A stretch of 64,000 nucleotides of DNA from Epilithonimonas sp. JDS (GTDB taxonomy: Bacteria > Bacteroidota > Bacteroidia > Flavobacteriales > Weeksellaceae). Location of the stretch: contig NZ_JAJSAX010000002.1 in assembly GCF_021261315.1 (NCBI RefSeq), positions 248,001 through 312,000 on the forward strand, written 5' to 3'. Made by a program: the position numbers and the translations under genes. Below, in pieces: positions 36,871 through 46,038 of this stretch (within the stretch, counting starts at the first letter, position 1; each line of letters begins with the position of its first letter). The notes beneath the pieces are model-generated. The model worked only from the letters and a program-made list of their open reading frames with translations. It was not told where the DNA came from and did not search any database.

Positions 36871-37635
36871 ATGTCCATCACCAACGAGTCAGAATTAATC
36901 GGAATGCAGAAAGCCAGCGAGGCTGTAGCTTATGCTTTGAAGGAAATGCGAAACTTTGCCAAAGCAGGAATCTCGACAAAGGAATTGGATGATTTTGGCG
37001 GAAAAATCCTTGAAGAAATGGGCGCCAAATCTGCTCCGTATCTGACATACGGATTTCCTGGTTACACTTGCATCAGCGTGAATAATGAATTCTGCCACGG
37101 GATTCCGTCCGAGGAAACGATTCTAAAAGAAGGCGATTTGATTAACATTGATGTTTCTGCGGAATTGGACGGCTATTGGTCAGACAATGGCGGTTCTTTT
37201 GTGATTGGCGAAGACATCAACCACCATCAAAAACTGATTGACGTTTCCAAAGAAATCCTGCAAAAAGCAATTGCAAATATCAAAGGTGGCGTGAAAATCT
37301 CGGACATTGGTCATCTGATGGAAACCGAAGCCAAAAAACGCGGTTACAAAGTCATCAAAAACCTGACTGGACACGGCGTTGGCAGAAGCCTGCACGAGGA
37401 ACCACACGAGATTGCCAATTACCGCGACCGATTCAATACCCAAAGATTCAAGAAGAATTCTGTGGTAGCGATTGAGACCTTCATTTCCACAACTTCCACG
37501 ATTGCGGACACTCAAAAAGATGGCTGGACAATGGTTGGAAACAAAGGCGGTTTTATGGCGCAACACGAACATACGATTGTCGTGACAGACGGAAAACCAA
37601 TGATTTTGACCGAGGCGAATGGGATTTATAATTAA
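36871..37635 (+). CDS. map: Type I methionine aminopeptidase
   Basis: 254 residues from ATG 36871 (the frame extends to a TTG at 36841, giving a non-conserved leader). Removes N-terminal methionine from nascent proteins. The five metal ligands are in place: Asp in NIDVSAELDGYWSD (both), His in GHGVGRSLHEEP, Glu in AIETF and Glu in QHEHTIVV. There is no N-terminal zinc finger, as in bacterial type Ia enzymes. It stands apart from ribosomal operons; single gene with terminator. Confidence 0.95.
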   Translation: MSITNESELIGMQKASEAVAYALKEMRNFAKAGISTKELDDFGGKILEEMGAKSAPYLTYGFPGYTCISVNNEFCHGIPSEETILKEGDLINIDVSAELDGYWSDNGGSFVIGEDINHHQKLIDVSKEILQKAIANIKGGVKISDIGHLMETEAKKRGYKVIKNLTGHGVGRSLHEEPHEIANYRDRFNTQRFKKNSVVAIETFISTTSTIADTQKDGWTMVGNKGGFMAQHEHTIVVTDGKPMILTEANGIYN

Positions 37636-37646
37636 GAAAATCAAAC

Positions 37647-37679
37647 AAAAATGTCACTCCAAATGGAATGACATTTTTT
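37647..37679. terminator. Terminator of map
   Basis: ATGTCACTCC / GGAATGACAT stem (one G-T pair) with flanking A5 and T6; it may also serve uvrA from the other side. Confidence 0.8.
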
Positions 37680-37687
37680 ATTTATTA

Positions 37688-37728
37688 TAAAGTCTAACTT
37701 CTAAAATCTAAGCTCTAACTTCTAATCA
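37688..37728. repeat. Degenerate CTAACTTCTAA repeat between map and uvrA
   Basis: TCTAACTTCTAA occurs twice, separated by AATCTAAGC. Low-complexity; ends three bases before the uvrA stop. Confidence 0.5.
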
Positions 37729-37730
37729 AG

Positions 37731-40559
37731 TTACATTTCCTTTTTCAAAAACTTCGCCGTCAAACTTTTCTTGGATTTGATAATCTGCTCAGGCGTTCCT
37801 TCCGCAATGATTTGTCCGCCGTGTTTTCCACCTTCCGGACCAACATCGATGATGTGGTCAGCCAATTTGATAACATCCATATTATGCTCGATAATGATGA
37901 AGGAATTTCCTAATTCAACTAATTGATTGATGGCTTCCATCAAGACTTTTACATCTTCAAAATGAAGTCCGGTTGTTGGCTCATCTAATATATAAAGCGT
38001 GTTTCCGGTTTGTCTTTTGGAAAGTTCCGTCGCCAATTTTACACGTTGCGCTTCTCCTCCACTCAAAGTTGTGGATTGCTGACCGATTGTGATGTAACCC
38101 AAACCAACATCCTGCAAAGTTTTCACTCTGATGTAGATTTTCGGAATCGGCTGGAAGAATTCTACCGCTTCATTGATGGTCATTTCCAGAACATCAGAAA
38201 TCGATTTTCCTTTGTAACGAACCTCTAAAGTTTCGCGGTTGAAACGTTTCCCGTGGCAGGTTTCGCAATGCACGTAAACATCGGGCAGGAAATTCATTTC
38301 AATGACTTTTAAACCGCCACCTTGGCAAGTTTCGCAACGTCCGCCTTTCACATTGAAAGAGAATCTTCCTGCTTTATAACCACGGATTTTACTCTCTGGT
38401 AATTCGGCAAAAAGGTTACGAATGTCCGTAAACATTCCCGTGTAAGTTGCTGGATTTGAACGTGGTGTTCTACCAATCGGGCTTTGGTCAACATCTACGA
38501 TTTTGTCGATATTATCAATCCCATCGATGCTTTTGTAAGGCAAAGGTTCCTGAATCGCTCTGTAAAAATGACGGTTCAGGATTGGATAAAGCGTTCCATT
38601 AATCAAAGACGATTTTCCACTTCCGGAAATCCCCGAAACGACAACCAATTTTCCTAATGGAATTTCGAGGTTTACATTTTTAAGGTTGTTTCCAGTTGCG
38701 CCTTTCAGAACAATTGATTTTCCGTTTCCGGCTCTTCGTTCTGCAGGAATTTCGATTTTTCGTTTTCCAGTCAAATAATCTGCTGTGATTGTCTTGGCTT
38801 TTTTGATGTCTTTCGGATGACCTTGCCAAAGGATTTCACCACCGAATTTTCCCGCTCTCGGACCAATATCCAAAACGTGGTCAGCTTCGAGAATCATATC
38901 TTTATCGTGCTCTACCACTAAAACCGAATTCCCGATGTCACGAAGATGTTTCAGGGAATTAATCAATCTTTCGTTGTCTCTTTGATGAAGACCAATTGAC
39001 GGTTCATCCAAAATATAAAGAACATTCACGAGTTGAGAACCAATTTGCGTCGCCAAGCGGATTCGCTGAGATTCACCTCCAGAAAGGGTTTTCGAGCTTC
39101 TGCTGAGACTCAGATAATCCAAACCGACATCCAGAAGAAATTGCAATCTTGTTTCGATTTCTCTAAGGATTTCGTACGCGATGATTTTATTTTTTTCGCT
39201 GAAAGTATCTTTTACATCGGCCAGCCATTCTTTCAAATCTAATAAAGAAAGGCCGTTGATTTCCGCAATATTTTTTCCATCAATCTTGAAACTCAAACTT
39301 TCCTGACGAAGACGCGCACCTTTACAAGTCGGACAAACTTCTTCTGTTGTGAAATTTCTTTCCACCAAAACAGCATCATAATTTTCACGTTCGTCCACAA
39401 TCTCTTCAAGAATATGAACCAAACCTTCGAAGTTGATTTTAATTTTTTTCGAGATTCCGGCGTGTTTCAGTTCTTTCGTAATATCCTTATTATGACCGTG
39501 ATAGATGTATTCCAAAGCTTCTTTCGGAATATCTTTAAACGGTGTTGTCAAACTCAAATCGAAAACTTCCAGGATTAATTTAATCTGAGAAAGAATCCAT
39601 TTGTTGGATTTGATTTGTTCTAAAGGCAATAATGCACCTTGATTGATTGACAATTTATCATTTTCGACAAAATAGTCGGTGTTCACTTTTTTAACCGTTC
39701 CGAGACCTTTACAAGTTTCGCAACTTCCTTTCGGCGAGTTGAATGAGAACGTATTCGGTTCCGGCAAAGCCATTGAATCTCCCGTGATATCGTCCATCAA
39801 ATTCTTACTAAAAAAATGGATTTCTTCACTTCCCATTTCCTGAATCGCAATCAAACCTTCGCCCATATCGGAAGCGGTTTTCAGAGACTTCTGCATTCTA
39901 AGCTCAGTCGCCGATTCTCCGATAATCCATCGGTCAACGACAACTTCCACGTCGTGGGTTTTGTAACGGTCGAGTTTCAAATCATATTCAATGTCTTGAA
40001 GAACGCCATCAATTCTGGCTTGAGAATAACCTTTTTTGGAAAGATGAATGAACAATTCGTGGTAATGTCCTTTTCTGGAACGCACAACCGGCGCCATCAG
40101 ATAGACTTTTTTCCCTTTGAAGTTTTCCTTGATGGTCTCAAGAATCTGGTCTTCCGTGTAACTCACCAAACGTTTCCCAGAGCTCATTGAATAAGCATCG
40201 GAAACCCTTGCGAACAACAGTCTCAGATAATCGTAAAGTTCGGTAATGGTTCCAACGGTTGAACGTGGATTTTTGTTGGTCGTTTTTTGTTCGATGGCGA
40301 TTACTGGAGAAAGTCCTTCAATCTTGTCAACATCCGGACGTTCTAATCCGCCAAGAAACTGCCTTGCATACGCAGAAAATGTCTCGATGTAACGCCTTTG
40401 CCCTTCTGCAAAAATCGTATCAAATGCGAGGGAAGATTTTCCGCTCCCGGAAAGTCCTGTGATGACCACCAATTCGTTGCGTGGGATTTTGACGGTGATG
40501 TTCTTGAGGTTGTGTTCTCTAGCACCGTATATTTCGATAAATTCCTGATTATCTTTCAT
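37731..40559 (-). CDS. uvrA: Excinuclease ABC subunit A
   Basis: 942 residues, full length. Damage-recognition ATPase of nucleotide excision repair. Two ABC modules: Walker [15 protein letters not shown] (about 33) and [14 protein letters not shown] (about 640), each with LSGGE-type signatures ([13 protein letters not shown] and [13 protein letters not shown]). Zinc-finger cysteines lie in [23 protein letters not shown] and CETCHGKRF. UvrB and UvrC are not nearby. Monocistronic; a 515-base gap without genes lies upstream. Confidence 0.97.
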   Translation of the reverse strand: MKDNQEFIEIYGAREHNLKNITVKIPRNELVVITGLSGSGKSSLAFDTIFAEGQRRYIETFSAYARQFLGGLERPDVDKIEGLSPVIAIEQKTTNKNPRSTVGTITELYDYLRLLFARVSDAYSMSSGKRLVSYTEDQILETIKENFKGKKVYLMAPVVRSRKGHYHELFIHLSKKGYSQARIDGVLQDIEYDLKLDRYKTHDVEVVVDRWIIGESATELRMQKSLKTASDMGEGLIAIQEMGSEEIHFFSKNLMDDITGDSMALPEPNTFSFNSPKGSCETCKGLGTVKKVNTDYFVENDKLSINQGALLPLEQIKSNKWILSQIKLILEVFDLSLTTPFKDIPKEALEYIYHGHNKDITKELKHAGISKKIKINFEGLVHILEEIVDERENYDAVLVERNFTTEEVCPTCKGARLRQESLSFKIDGKNIAEINGLSLLDLKEWLADVKDTFSEKNKIIAYEILREIETRLQFLLDVGLDYLSLSRSSKTLSGGESQRIRLATQIGSQLVNVLYILDEPSIGLHQRDNERLINSLKHLRDIGNSVLVVEHDKDMILEADHVLDIGPRAGKFGGEILWQGHPKDIKKAKTITADYLTGKRKIEIPAERRAGNGKSIVLKGATGNNLKNVNLEIPLGKLVVVSGISGSGKSSLINGTLYPILNRHFYRAIQEPLPYKSIDGIDNIDKIVDVDQSPIGRTPRSNPATYTGMFTDIRNLFAELPESKIRGYKAGRFSFNVKGGRCETCQGGGLKVIEMNFLPDVYVHCETCHGKRFNRETLEVRYKGKSISDVLEMTINEAVEFFQPIPKIYIRVKTLQDVGLGYITIGQQSTTLSGGEAQRVKLATELSKRQTGNTLYILDEPTTGLHFEDVKVLMEAINQLVELGNSFIIIEHNMDVIKLADHIIDVGPEGGKHGGQIIAEGTPEQIIKSKKSLTAKFLKKEM

Positions 40560-41074
40560 TTATAGATATTCATTTCTTTTTTAAAGGTCAAATGGAATCG
40601 CTAATTTTAAATATTTTTTTCACTTTTAATGACAGCGATTTCATTGAAAAGTCCAATTCTGGGAAAACGCAAATTTACGGAATTTAACTTGTTTTTGAAT
40701 CATTGCAGAGTACCAAGTTTTGTTAAATTAGTAAGGTTTGAAAAATCTCAGGTGAAAAACTTTGAGCTTAATATTCAACACAAAGACACAGGAAAAAATC
40801 CGTTGAAAATAGTTTAAGGCACAAGAAAATTAAAGATTTTCATTTTAAAGCATTTTGATATATAATTTGTGCCTTTGTGAAGTAATCTAATCAGCGTCAG
40901 AATCCAAGTTTAATAATATTTAACAGAGTTTTGGACTTAAATAAATTTTGGATAGACCTATCTTTGCGACCTGAAATAAATTAAAAGATGAAACACCTAT
41001 AACTAAAATTTCTTCAAAAAGGAAATATGTCTGGGTGTAACATCTGACCATTAACAAAAAATAAATATTTACAG
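40560..41074. other. Gene-free interval upstream of uvrA and the S1/P1 nuclease
   Basis: No convincing gene. Contains MITE-like element R6 (40776-40882) and a TATCTTTG -7-type box at 40959-40966 for the nuclease gene, whose leader would be about 100 bases. A tiny ATG-AAA-CAC-CTA-TAA frame near 40988 lies in that leader. The remainder is AT-rich without structure I can name. Confidence 0.5.
40776..40882. repeat. MITE-like inverted-end element, copy R6
   Basis: AACACAAAGACACAGG at the left and TTTGTGCCTTTGTG at the right form imperfect inverted ends. Confidence 0.5.
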
Positions 41075-41869
41075 ATGAAAAGTATTTTATCAAAATTCAC
41101 GTTTGCCGTTTTAATGTTCTCATCTTTCTATTGCTTTGCTTGGGGATTGACGGGCCACCGCGTGATTGCAGAAATCGCTCAACATCATTTGAGTTCAAAA
41201 GCCGAAAGAAATATCAAGAAACTTCTTCAAAATCAGAAATTGGCTTACTACGCCAACTGGCCGGATTTCATCAAATCTGACACGACTGGCGTCTGGAAAG
41301 AAACGTCGTCTTGGCATTATGTGAACATCAATGCACAAAAGAATTTCCAGCAATTCAAAGATTCTTTGGAAGCGCAAAAAAGCCCGAATCTTTATACTCA
41401 AATTGAAAATTTAGCGAAGAAGATTAAAGACAAAAATACTTCCGAATCTGATAAGAAAAATTCTTTGATCTTCCTGGTTCATTTGGTGGGTGACCTACAT
41501 CAACCGCTTCACGTAGGCCGTTTTGAAGATTTGGGAGGCAATAAAATCAATGTGACTTACTTTGGACAAAACACGAATTTGCATTCACTTTGGGATTCGA
41601 AAATGGTAGAAGACAGAAAATATTCTTACACGGAATTCGCCAATCTCTTGGACATCAAATCTAAAGATGACGTGAAAAATATCCAAGGTGGAACTTTGGA
41701 AGATTGGTTGTATGACAGTCAGAAAATTGCAAATTCCATCTATTTTCACACACCGAAAGATTCCAAATTGAGTTACGATTACAATTACCGTTTTGAATCT
41801 ACTGTCGAAAGACAATTGTTGTACGGCGGATTACGTTTGGCGAAGGTGCTGAATGATGTTTTCGGGTAA
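41075..41869 (+). CDS. S1/P1-type zinc nuclease
   Basis: 264 residues. Signal peptide ends FYCFA, leaving mature N-terminal Trp (WGLTGHRVIAEIA), which coordinates zinc in this family. Further ligands: His in GHRV, Asp in NWPDFI, His in WHYVN, His and Asp in HLVGDLHQPLHVGR, and LHSLWDSKMV. These tri-zinc nucleases cut single-stranded DNA and RNA and remove 3' phosphates. Probably periplasmic or secreted, for nucleic-acid or phosphate scavenging. No disulfide Cys pairs are evident in the mature part. Confidence 0.93.
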   Translation: MKSILSKFTFAVLMFSSFYCFAWGLTGHRVIAEIAQHHLSSKAERNIKKLLQNQKLAYYANWPDFIKSDTTGVWKETSSWHYVNINAQKNFQQFKDSLEAQKSPNLYTQIENLAKKIKDKNTSESDKKNSLIFLVHLVGDLHQPLHVGRFEDLGGNKINVTYFGQNTNLHSLWDSKMVEDRKYSYTEFANLLDIKSKDDVKNIQGGTLEDWLYDSQKIANSIYFHTPKDSKLSYDYNYRFESTVERQLLYGGLRLAKVLNDVFG

Positions 41870-41903
41870 ATTAATAAAATCACTATAATTTAATGCGAGC
41901 AAG

Positions 41904-42488
41904 ATGAAACAAAATTTTCAAATTTTATTCTCAGTCATATTTTTAACATTTTTCTTGAGAGGGAATTCCCAAGAAACTGAAGTTAGGAAAAATGGAGAAA
42001 TTATATTAAATAAAAAAATTGAAAAATATAAATCAATTGATTCGCTGGACAAAAATTACCCACTAAATGTTATTAATCACAAACAGAGAATTTTGGACTT
42101 TGAAGTGACTATAAGCGAAGGAACTATTAAGATTGAAAATTTAGAAAAAAAAATATTTGGTGATGGCGGTTTTAGTGTTTATAATTTCATTGACACAAAA
42201 ACTAAAAAAAATCTAAAAATGGAATATGGAAGTACAACTCACATCTATAAAGATAAAAATCTAAAAGAATATCGAAATTCAGAAATTAGAAAAATCACAG
42301 TATTTTTTGACGACAATAGTAATGCGGATTTAGTAAAAATTACGGAAAATCAATATAATAATGAAGAGGTTTTATCAAGTACTTTATATTACTTAAATAT
42401 GCCACAAACAAGAGATTATTTCCAAAACACAGAAACAAAATCTTTAATTGATGAAATATTCCAAATAATCAAATATTATAAGAAATAA
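41904..42488 (+). CDS. Hypothetical secreted protein, AT-rich orphan
   Basis: 194 residues, not recognised. Signal peptide about 1-23 (ends RGNSQ). The mature part is lysine-, asparagine- and glutamate-rich without clear motifs. A/T-biased codon use sets it apart from the nuclease gene 34 bases upstream, with which it may share a transcript. Terminator-like hairpin downstream. Predicted periplasmic or surface protein of unknown role. Confidence 0.65.
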   Translation: MKQNFQILFSVIFLTFFLRGNSQETEVRKNGEIILNKKIEKYKSIDSLDKNYPLNVINHKQRILDFEVTISEGTIKIENLEKKIFGDGGFSVYNFIDTKTKKNLKMEYGSTTHIYKDKNLKEYRNSEIRKITVFFDDNSNADLVKITENQYNNEEVLSSTLYYLNMPQTRDYFQNTETKSLIDEIFQIIKYYKK

Positions 42489-42558
42489 AATTTTGGGATA
42501 ATAAGTTCCAAAAAAGAACTGATGAATTGCCAAAATATACTATAATTAAAAGTCCATT

Positions 42559-42583
42559 TCCAAAAGGTTTTGGATTTTTTTTT
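42559..42583 (+). terminator. Terminator after the orphan secreted protein
   Basis: TCCAAA-AGGT-TTTGGA stem followed by nine T. Short stem, strong T run. Confidence 0.6.
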
Positions 42584-42607
42584 ATTATAATAATACGTTT
42601 CTAAATT

Positions 42608-43096
42608 CTAATTAAGATTTTTAAGCATCCAAAGATTACAGCCAGAATGCCCTGAGTTGCCCAAAGGTTTTTCCAAATATTGAAAGCCTTGTTTTTCATA
42701 TATTGAAACTGCTTTGCTAAATTCTGGAATACTTTCAAGATAAACTTTCTTGTAACCTAAATGTTTAGCCTTTTCCAGACACTTTTCGAGTAATAATTTT
42801 CCAATTCCTTTTCCTCTCGCTTCTTTTGAAAGGTAAAATTTGGCGAGTTCTGTTGTGTCATCAGGCAAATTGTCAGTGGGAAAAATTCCGCAACAACCTA
42901 AAATCAAACCATCATCTTCTGCTACAAAAAAAGCTGATTTTTCAGTTTGAAACAATGAATATAAGTCGTCGGTCGTAGGGTCAGAATAAGCCGTTCCATC
43001 AGTGCAACTTACTTCAAAATCGTGAAAGGCTGTTCTTATTATTTTAGCGAGAATGGCGTTGTCTTCGACTTTATTTTCTCTAATGATTACTGACAT
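42608..43096 (-). CDS. GNAT-family N-acetyltransferase
   Basis: 162 residues; one GNAT domain. The acetyl-CoA loop reads LSKEARGKGIGKLLLEKCLE (about 90-109), and the C-terminal VYLESIPEFSKAVSIYEKQG matches motif B. Distantly similar to phosphinothricin/amine acetyltransferases in layout; the substrate cannot be told. It lies 15 bases downstream of the UbiA gene on the same strand and may be co-transcribed. Confidence 0.88.
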   Translation of the reverse strand: MSVIIRENKVEDNAILAKIIRTAFHDFEVSCTDGTAYSDPTTDDLYSLFQTEKSAFFVAEDDGLILGCCGIFPTDNLPDDTTELAKFYLSKEARGKGIGKLLLEKCLEKAKHLGYKKVYLESIPEFSKAVSIYEKQGFQYLEKPLGNSGHSGCNLWMLKNLN

Positions 43097-43111
43097 TTCT
43101 TTGAAAATTAT

Positions 43112-44035
43112 TTAAATCAACCAAGGATATTTGTGATAAATACCGTCCAAAAGCATTGCCAGAATTCCGAAGAAAATCCAAAGTCTGAGAAGGTTTAAAG
43201 ATTTGAATTTATCATTTTTCTGATTTCTGAACAACATATAAACTGTTCCCAAAATCACAACAATTGTCAGTAGAAAATACCAGGCAATAATATTTTTGAA
43301 GCCAATTCCAACACTGAGAATCAATGAAACAATCAAGGTGATAATTAATAAAATTAATAAAATCGACCTCGTGTTTTGAAATCCCAATCGGTTCGCAATC
43401 GTCTCGTAGCCAAACATTTTATCTGCATTTCTCGTCAAGGTATCTTTTGTAACATCGATGATGAAAAGCATAAGGAAAAGGAAAATTGCAAGGAATAAAA
43501 TCTTCAAAGAAAACGTCTGATAATAAATCAGCATTCCGAAGAATGGATAAAGTGTCAATGCTACGAACGTAAAATTATTAAGGACAATGATTTTGCTGAG
43601 TTTGTGACTGTAAAACCACATTAAAAATTGATAAATCAAGAAGAAAATAAAAACCCGATGCGACACAAAAAACGACAATCCAAGCGACAATGCGTTGAGA
43701 ATGACATAAGCGGTCAGAAAATATTTTTCCTTGAGGAAATTCTGCAATCTGGAACGGAAAGGCTTGACCAATTGGTCTTTTTCCTTATCATAAAACCGAT
43801 TGATAATTCCGCCGGCTAAGATGCTGAGCACGGAACAAATGATGATAAAGTGAACCTTGTAATCGAAGACAAAATTTCTAAAACTTTCTTCGCGATTGAA
43901 CAGGAAAAACGTGGAAACATAAAGTGCAAACGTGAGTAGAATCGCAACAAAAAAACGAGCGCCCAAAAGAAAACCCATCAACTGAGAAACACGGTACAGG
44001 GCATTTCGGGAAGTTGGTTTCGTTTCGTTGGTCAT
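43112..44035 (-). CDS. UbiA-family prenyltransferase
   Basis: 307 residues from ATG 44035 (the frame runs to 44065 with a non-conserved leader). About eight to nine helices. Both aspartate-rich motifs are present: NRFYDKEKDQLVKPFRS and DVTKDTLTRNADK. These bind the Mg-diphosphate of a polyprenyl donor. Family members prenylate quinone precursors, heme (CyoE) or glycerol-phosphate; this sequence lacks features that settle which. The upstream gene on the same strand is mevalonate kinase, so both act in isoprenoid metabolism. A MITE-like element lies between them. Confidence 0.85.
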   Translation of the reverse strand: MTNETKPTSRNALYRVSQLMGFLLGARFFVAILLTFALYVSTFFLFNREESFRNFVFDYKVHFIIICSVLSILAGGIINRFYDKEKDQLVKPFRSRLQNFLKEKYFLTAYVILNALSLGLSFFVSHRVFIFFLIYQFLMWFYSHKLSKIIVLNNFTFVALTLYPFFGMLIYYQTFSLKILFLAIFLFLMLFIIDVTKDTLTRNADKMFGYETIANRLGFQNTRSILLILLIITLIVSLILSVGIGFKNIIAWYFLLTIVVILGTVYMLFRNQKNDKFKSLNLLRLWIFFGILAMLLDGIYHKYPWLI

Positions 44036-44057
44036 TTTTATTTTAAATAAATCTTTT

Positions 44058-44191
44058 AACCACAAAAGTCACAAAGATTTTGATACAATTGAGAATTAAA
44101 ATTAAAAAAAGTAAATTCAAAAGAGCAAAAAAGTGAACTTTGTAGACTTTTAAGTAAAATCTTCAAGCTATCCTTTTGATACTTTTGTGGT
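44058..44191. repeat. MITE-like inverted-end element, copy R3
   Basis: AACCACAAAAGTCACAAAGA at the left, ATACTTTTGTGGT at the right; AT-rich middle. Fills the gap between mevalonate kinase and UbiA genes. Confidence 0.65.
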
Positions 44192-44195
44192 GAAA

Positions 44196-45122
44196 CTAGA
44201 ATCTGTAAATCACTTCTTTGTGAAAACCTTCCAGCATTTTCTCCGCCTTTTCGTAATCTTTGGAGAAGCCAAGAATGTAACCTCCGCCTCCACTACCACA
44301 AAGTTTGAGGTAATAAGCATTAGAATCGATTCCCTTTTTCCAGATGTTGAAAAGATTTTCCGGAATCATCGGGCGGAAATGTTCGTAAGCCCAAACGGAT
44401 AATTTCTTCAAGTTTTTGAAAAATGGATTCATATCTTTTCTAAGGAATGCATCGATACAAGCGTTGTTGTAACGGATGAATTCTTCTTTCAAAGTCTTGC
44501 GGAAACCTTCATTTTTCAACTTTTCAAAGAAGATTTGAATCATTGGTCCGGTTTCGCCAATTGTTCCCGAATCAATCAGGAAAATTGCGCCTTTGCCCAA
44601 TTCTTCTGCCGGAATGGAAACTTTGTCAACGCTGTCTTTGCTTTCAATCAGAATTGGAAGATTCATAAAGCAAATCAACGGGTCGATTCCTGAACTTTTC
44701 CCGTGAAAATAACTTTCCAACTGACCGAAAATCATTTTCAAATCCTTCAGTTCGTTTTTGGAAATTGTATCAGGTTCTCTTTTTGTAAAAGAATATTTTT
44801 CGAAAATCGCGGCCACCAAAGCGCCTGAACTCCCTACTCCATAACCTTGCGGAATATTGGAATCGAAGAACAAACCTTTTGCAATGTCTGCTTTGAAAGA
44901 TTGTACGTTGAGTTTAAATTCCTCAGGCAATTCCAAATCCAAAAGATAATTGGAATATTTTTCAAGAGATTGGTTGGATTTCTTTTCAAAATCGTTGTCC
45001 AAATCGGAAAATTTGAGTGTTCCTTTATAAAAACTGTATGGTAAAGTGAGCCCTTGAGAATCCTCAATAATGCCATACTCACCGAAGAGAAGAATTTTAG
45101 CGTAAAATAAAGGGTTTGTCAT
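44196..45122 (-). CDS. mvk: Mevalonate kinase (GHMP kinase)
   Basis: 308 residues. Phosphorylates mevalonate in the mevalonate route to isopentenyl diphosphate, the route used by Flavobacteriia. GHMP motifs: AKILLFGEYGIIEDSQG at the N-terminus, PQGYGVGSSGALVAAI (ATP loop, about 92-107) and LKLCGSGGGGYILGF (motif 3, about 280). SGIDPLICFMN matches mevalonate kinases. Upstream of the UbiA prenyltransferase on the same strand. Another GHMP kinase of the same pathway is a less likely alternative. Confidence 0.85.
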   Translation of the reverse strand: MTNPLFYAKILLFGEYGIIEDSQGLTLPYSFYKGTLKFSDLDNDFEKKSNQSLEKYSNYLLDLELPEEFKLNVQSFKADIAKGLFFDSNIPQGYGVGSSGALVAAIFEKYSFTKREPDTISKNELKDLKMIFGQLESYFHGKSSGIDPLICFMNLPILIESKDSVDKVSIPAEELGKGAIFLIDSGTIGETGPMIQIFFEKLKNEGFRKTLKEEFIRYNNACIDAFLRKDMNPFFKNLKKLSVWAYEHFRPMIPENLFNIWKKGIDSNAYYLKLCGSGGGGYILGFSKDYEKAEKMLEGFHKEVIYRF

Positions 45123-45217
45123 AGTGTGTTTTGATGTTGCAAATTTACAAAAAATAAACTATTCGACTATTATCAAAAAATGAACCGCGATTTTAAATTT
45201 TTATTAATAATCCAAAA

Positions 45218-46030
45218 TTAATCTGATGATGGATACAATTTCAAAAACCCTTCGTAAACACTTTTGTGCAAAATGGTTGCGTGGTTGTCGTCCTGCATTA
45301 GATTATACTCTAATTTCAGTTTCTTTTTTCCTAAATTCTTGAGAATTTGAAAAAGTGTATCCGCATCTTTCACCATTGTTTTATGTTCATTTTTCCCCAC
45401 AGAAACATAGACAAATCTTTCTTCATCTTTTTGTGAGGAAAGTAATGAATTAGCTTCATTCAAAAGACTTTCATCATCCCACCATAGACTTGGACTGATG
45501 ATGAAATAATGGGTGAAAAGTTCTGGCTTTTTCAATAAAATCTCAGTTGCCAAAAGTCCGCCCAACGATTGACCAATGATATATTTTGTCTTATCTATCT
45601 TATAATTTTTATTGATGAAAGGTTGCAATTCTTTTTCAACAAATTCAATAAACTTGTCGGAATGTCCTGTCGTAGGATAATCATTCTGCAAATCTTTCAA
45701 ATCTGTATGGAACGTGAAATCCCTTTTTCTATCAACATTCGCAATACCAACAATGATGAAATCCGGCATTTTGAACTGCAGATTAAAAAACTGCTGAAGT
45801 CCCACCAGATGAAGGAAATCTTCATTCATACTTCCGTCTAGAATGTAAATGACAGGATAACTTTTCGTCTTGTCATAAGTCTGTGGAAGATAGATATTGA
45901 GTGTTCTTTTTTCATTAAGAATCTTAGAATCCAAAGTGATTTTCTTTCCAATAATCAAATCTTCTGAAATCGAAGTTTGAGCCTTGAAAGCTGTAAACAG
46001 TAATAAAAACAGGAATCCTAATATTCTCAA
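45218..46030 (-). CDS. Secreted esterase of the esterase D/Fes type
   Basis: 270 residues, signal peptide ending FKAQ. Alpha/beta hydrolase with nucleophile motif IGQSLGGLLA (about residue 150) and C-terminal His in DDNHATIL. The putative oxyanion segment is YILDGSMNED. The arrangement matches putative esterase PF00756-type proteins (enterochelin/ferric-siderophore esterases, S-formylglutathione hydrolase relatives). No siderophore genes are nearby. No in-frame ATG exists before the signal peptide, so TTG at 46030 is the start, 8 bases after the MFS stop; the two are probably co-transcribed. Confidence 0.85.
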   Translation of the reverse strand: MRILGFLFLLLFTAFKAQTSISEDLIIGKKITLDSKILNEKRTLNIYLPQTYDKTKSYPVIYILDGSMNEDFLHLVGLQQFFNLQFKMPDFIIVGIANVDRKRDFTFHTDLKDLQNDYPTTGHSDKFIEFVEKELQPFINKNYKIDKTKYIIGQSLGGLLATEILLKKPELFTHYFIISPSLWWDDESLLNEANSLLSSQKDEERFVYVSVGKNEHKTMVKDADTLFQILKNLGKKKLKLEYNLMQDDNHATILHKSVYEGFLKLYPSSD

Positions 46031-46038
46031 AATGACAA

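Noticed and set aside
40629-40817. 62-residue open frame upstream of the S1/P1 nuclease
   Set aside because: Its end lies in the MITE-like element R6, it shows no motif, and no promoter or ribosome site is seen.
41075-41869. Phospholipase C (zinc-dependent) identity for the S1/P1 protein
   Set aside because: The fold is shared, but the N-terminal Trp-GxxGHR and the DLHQPLHVG pattern belong to S1/P1 nucleases.
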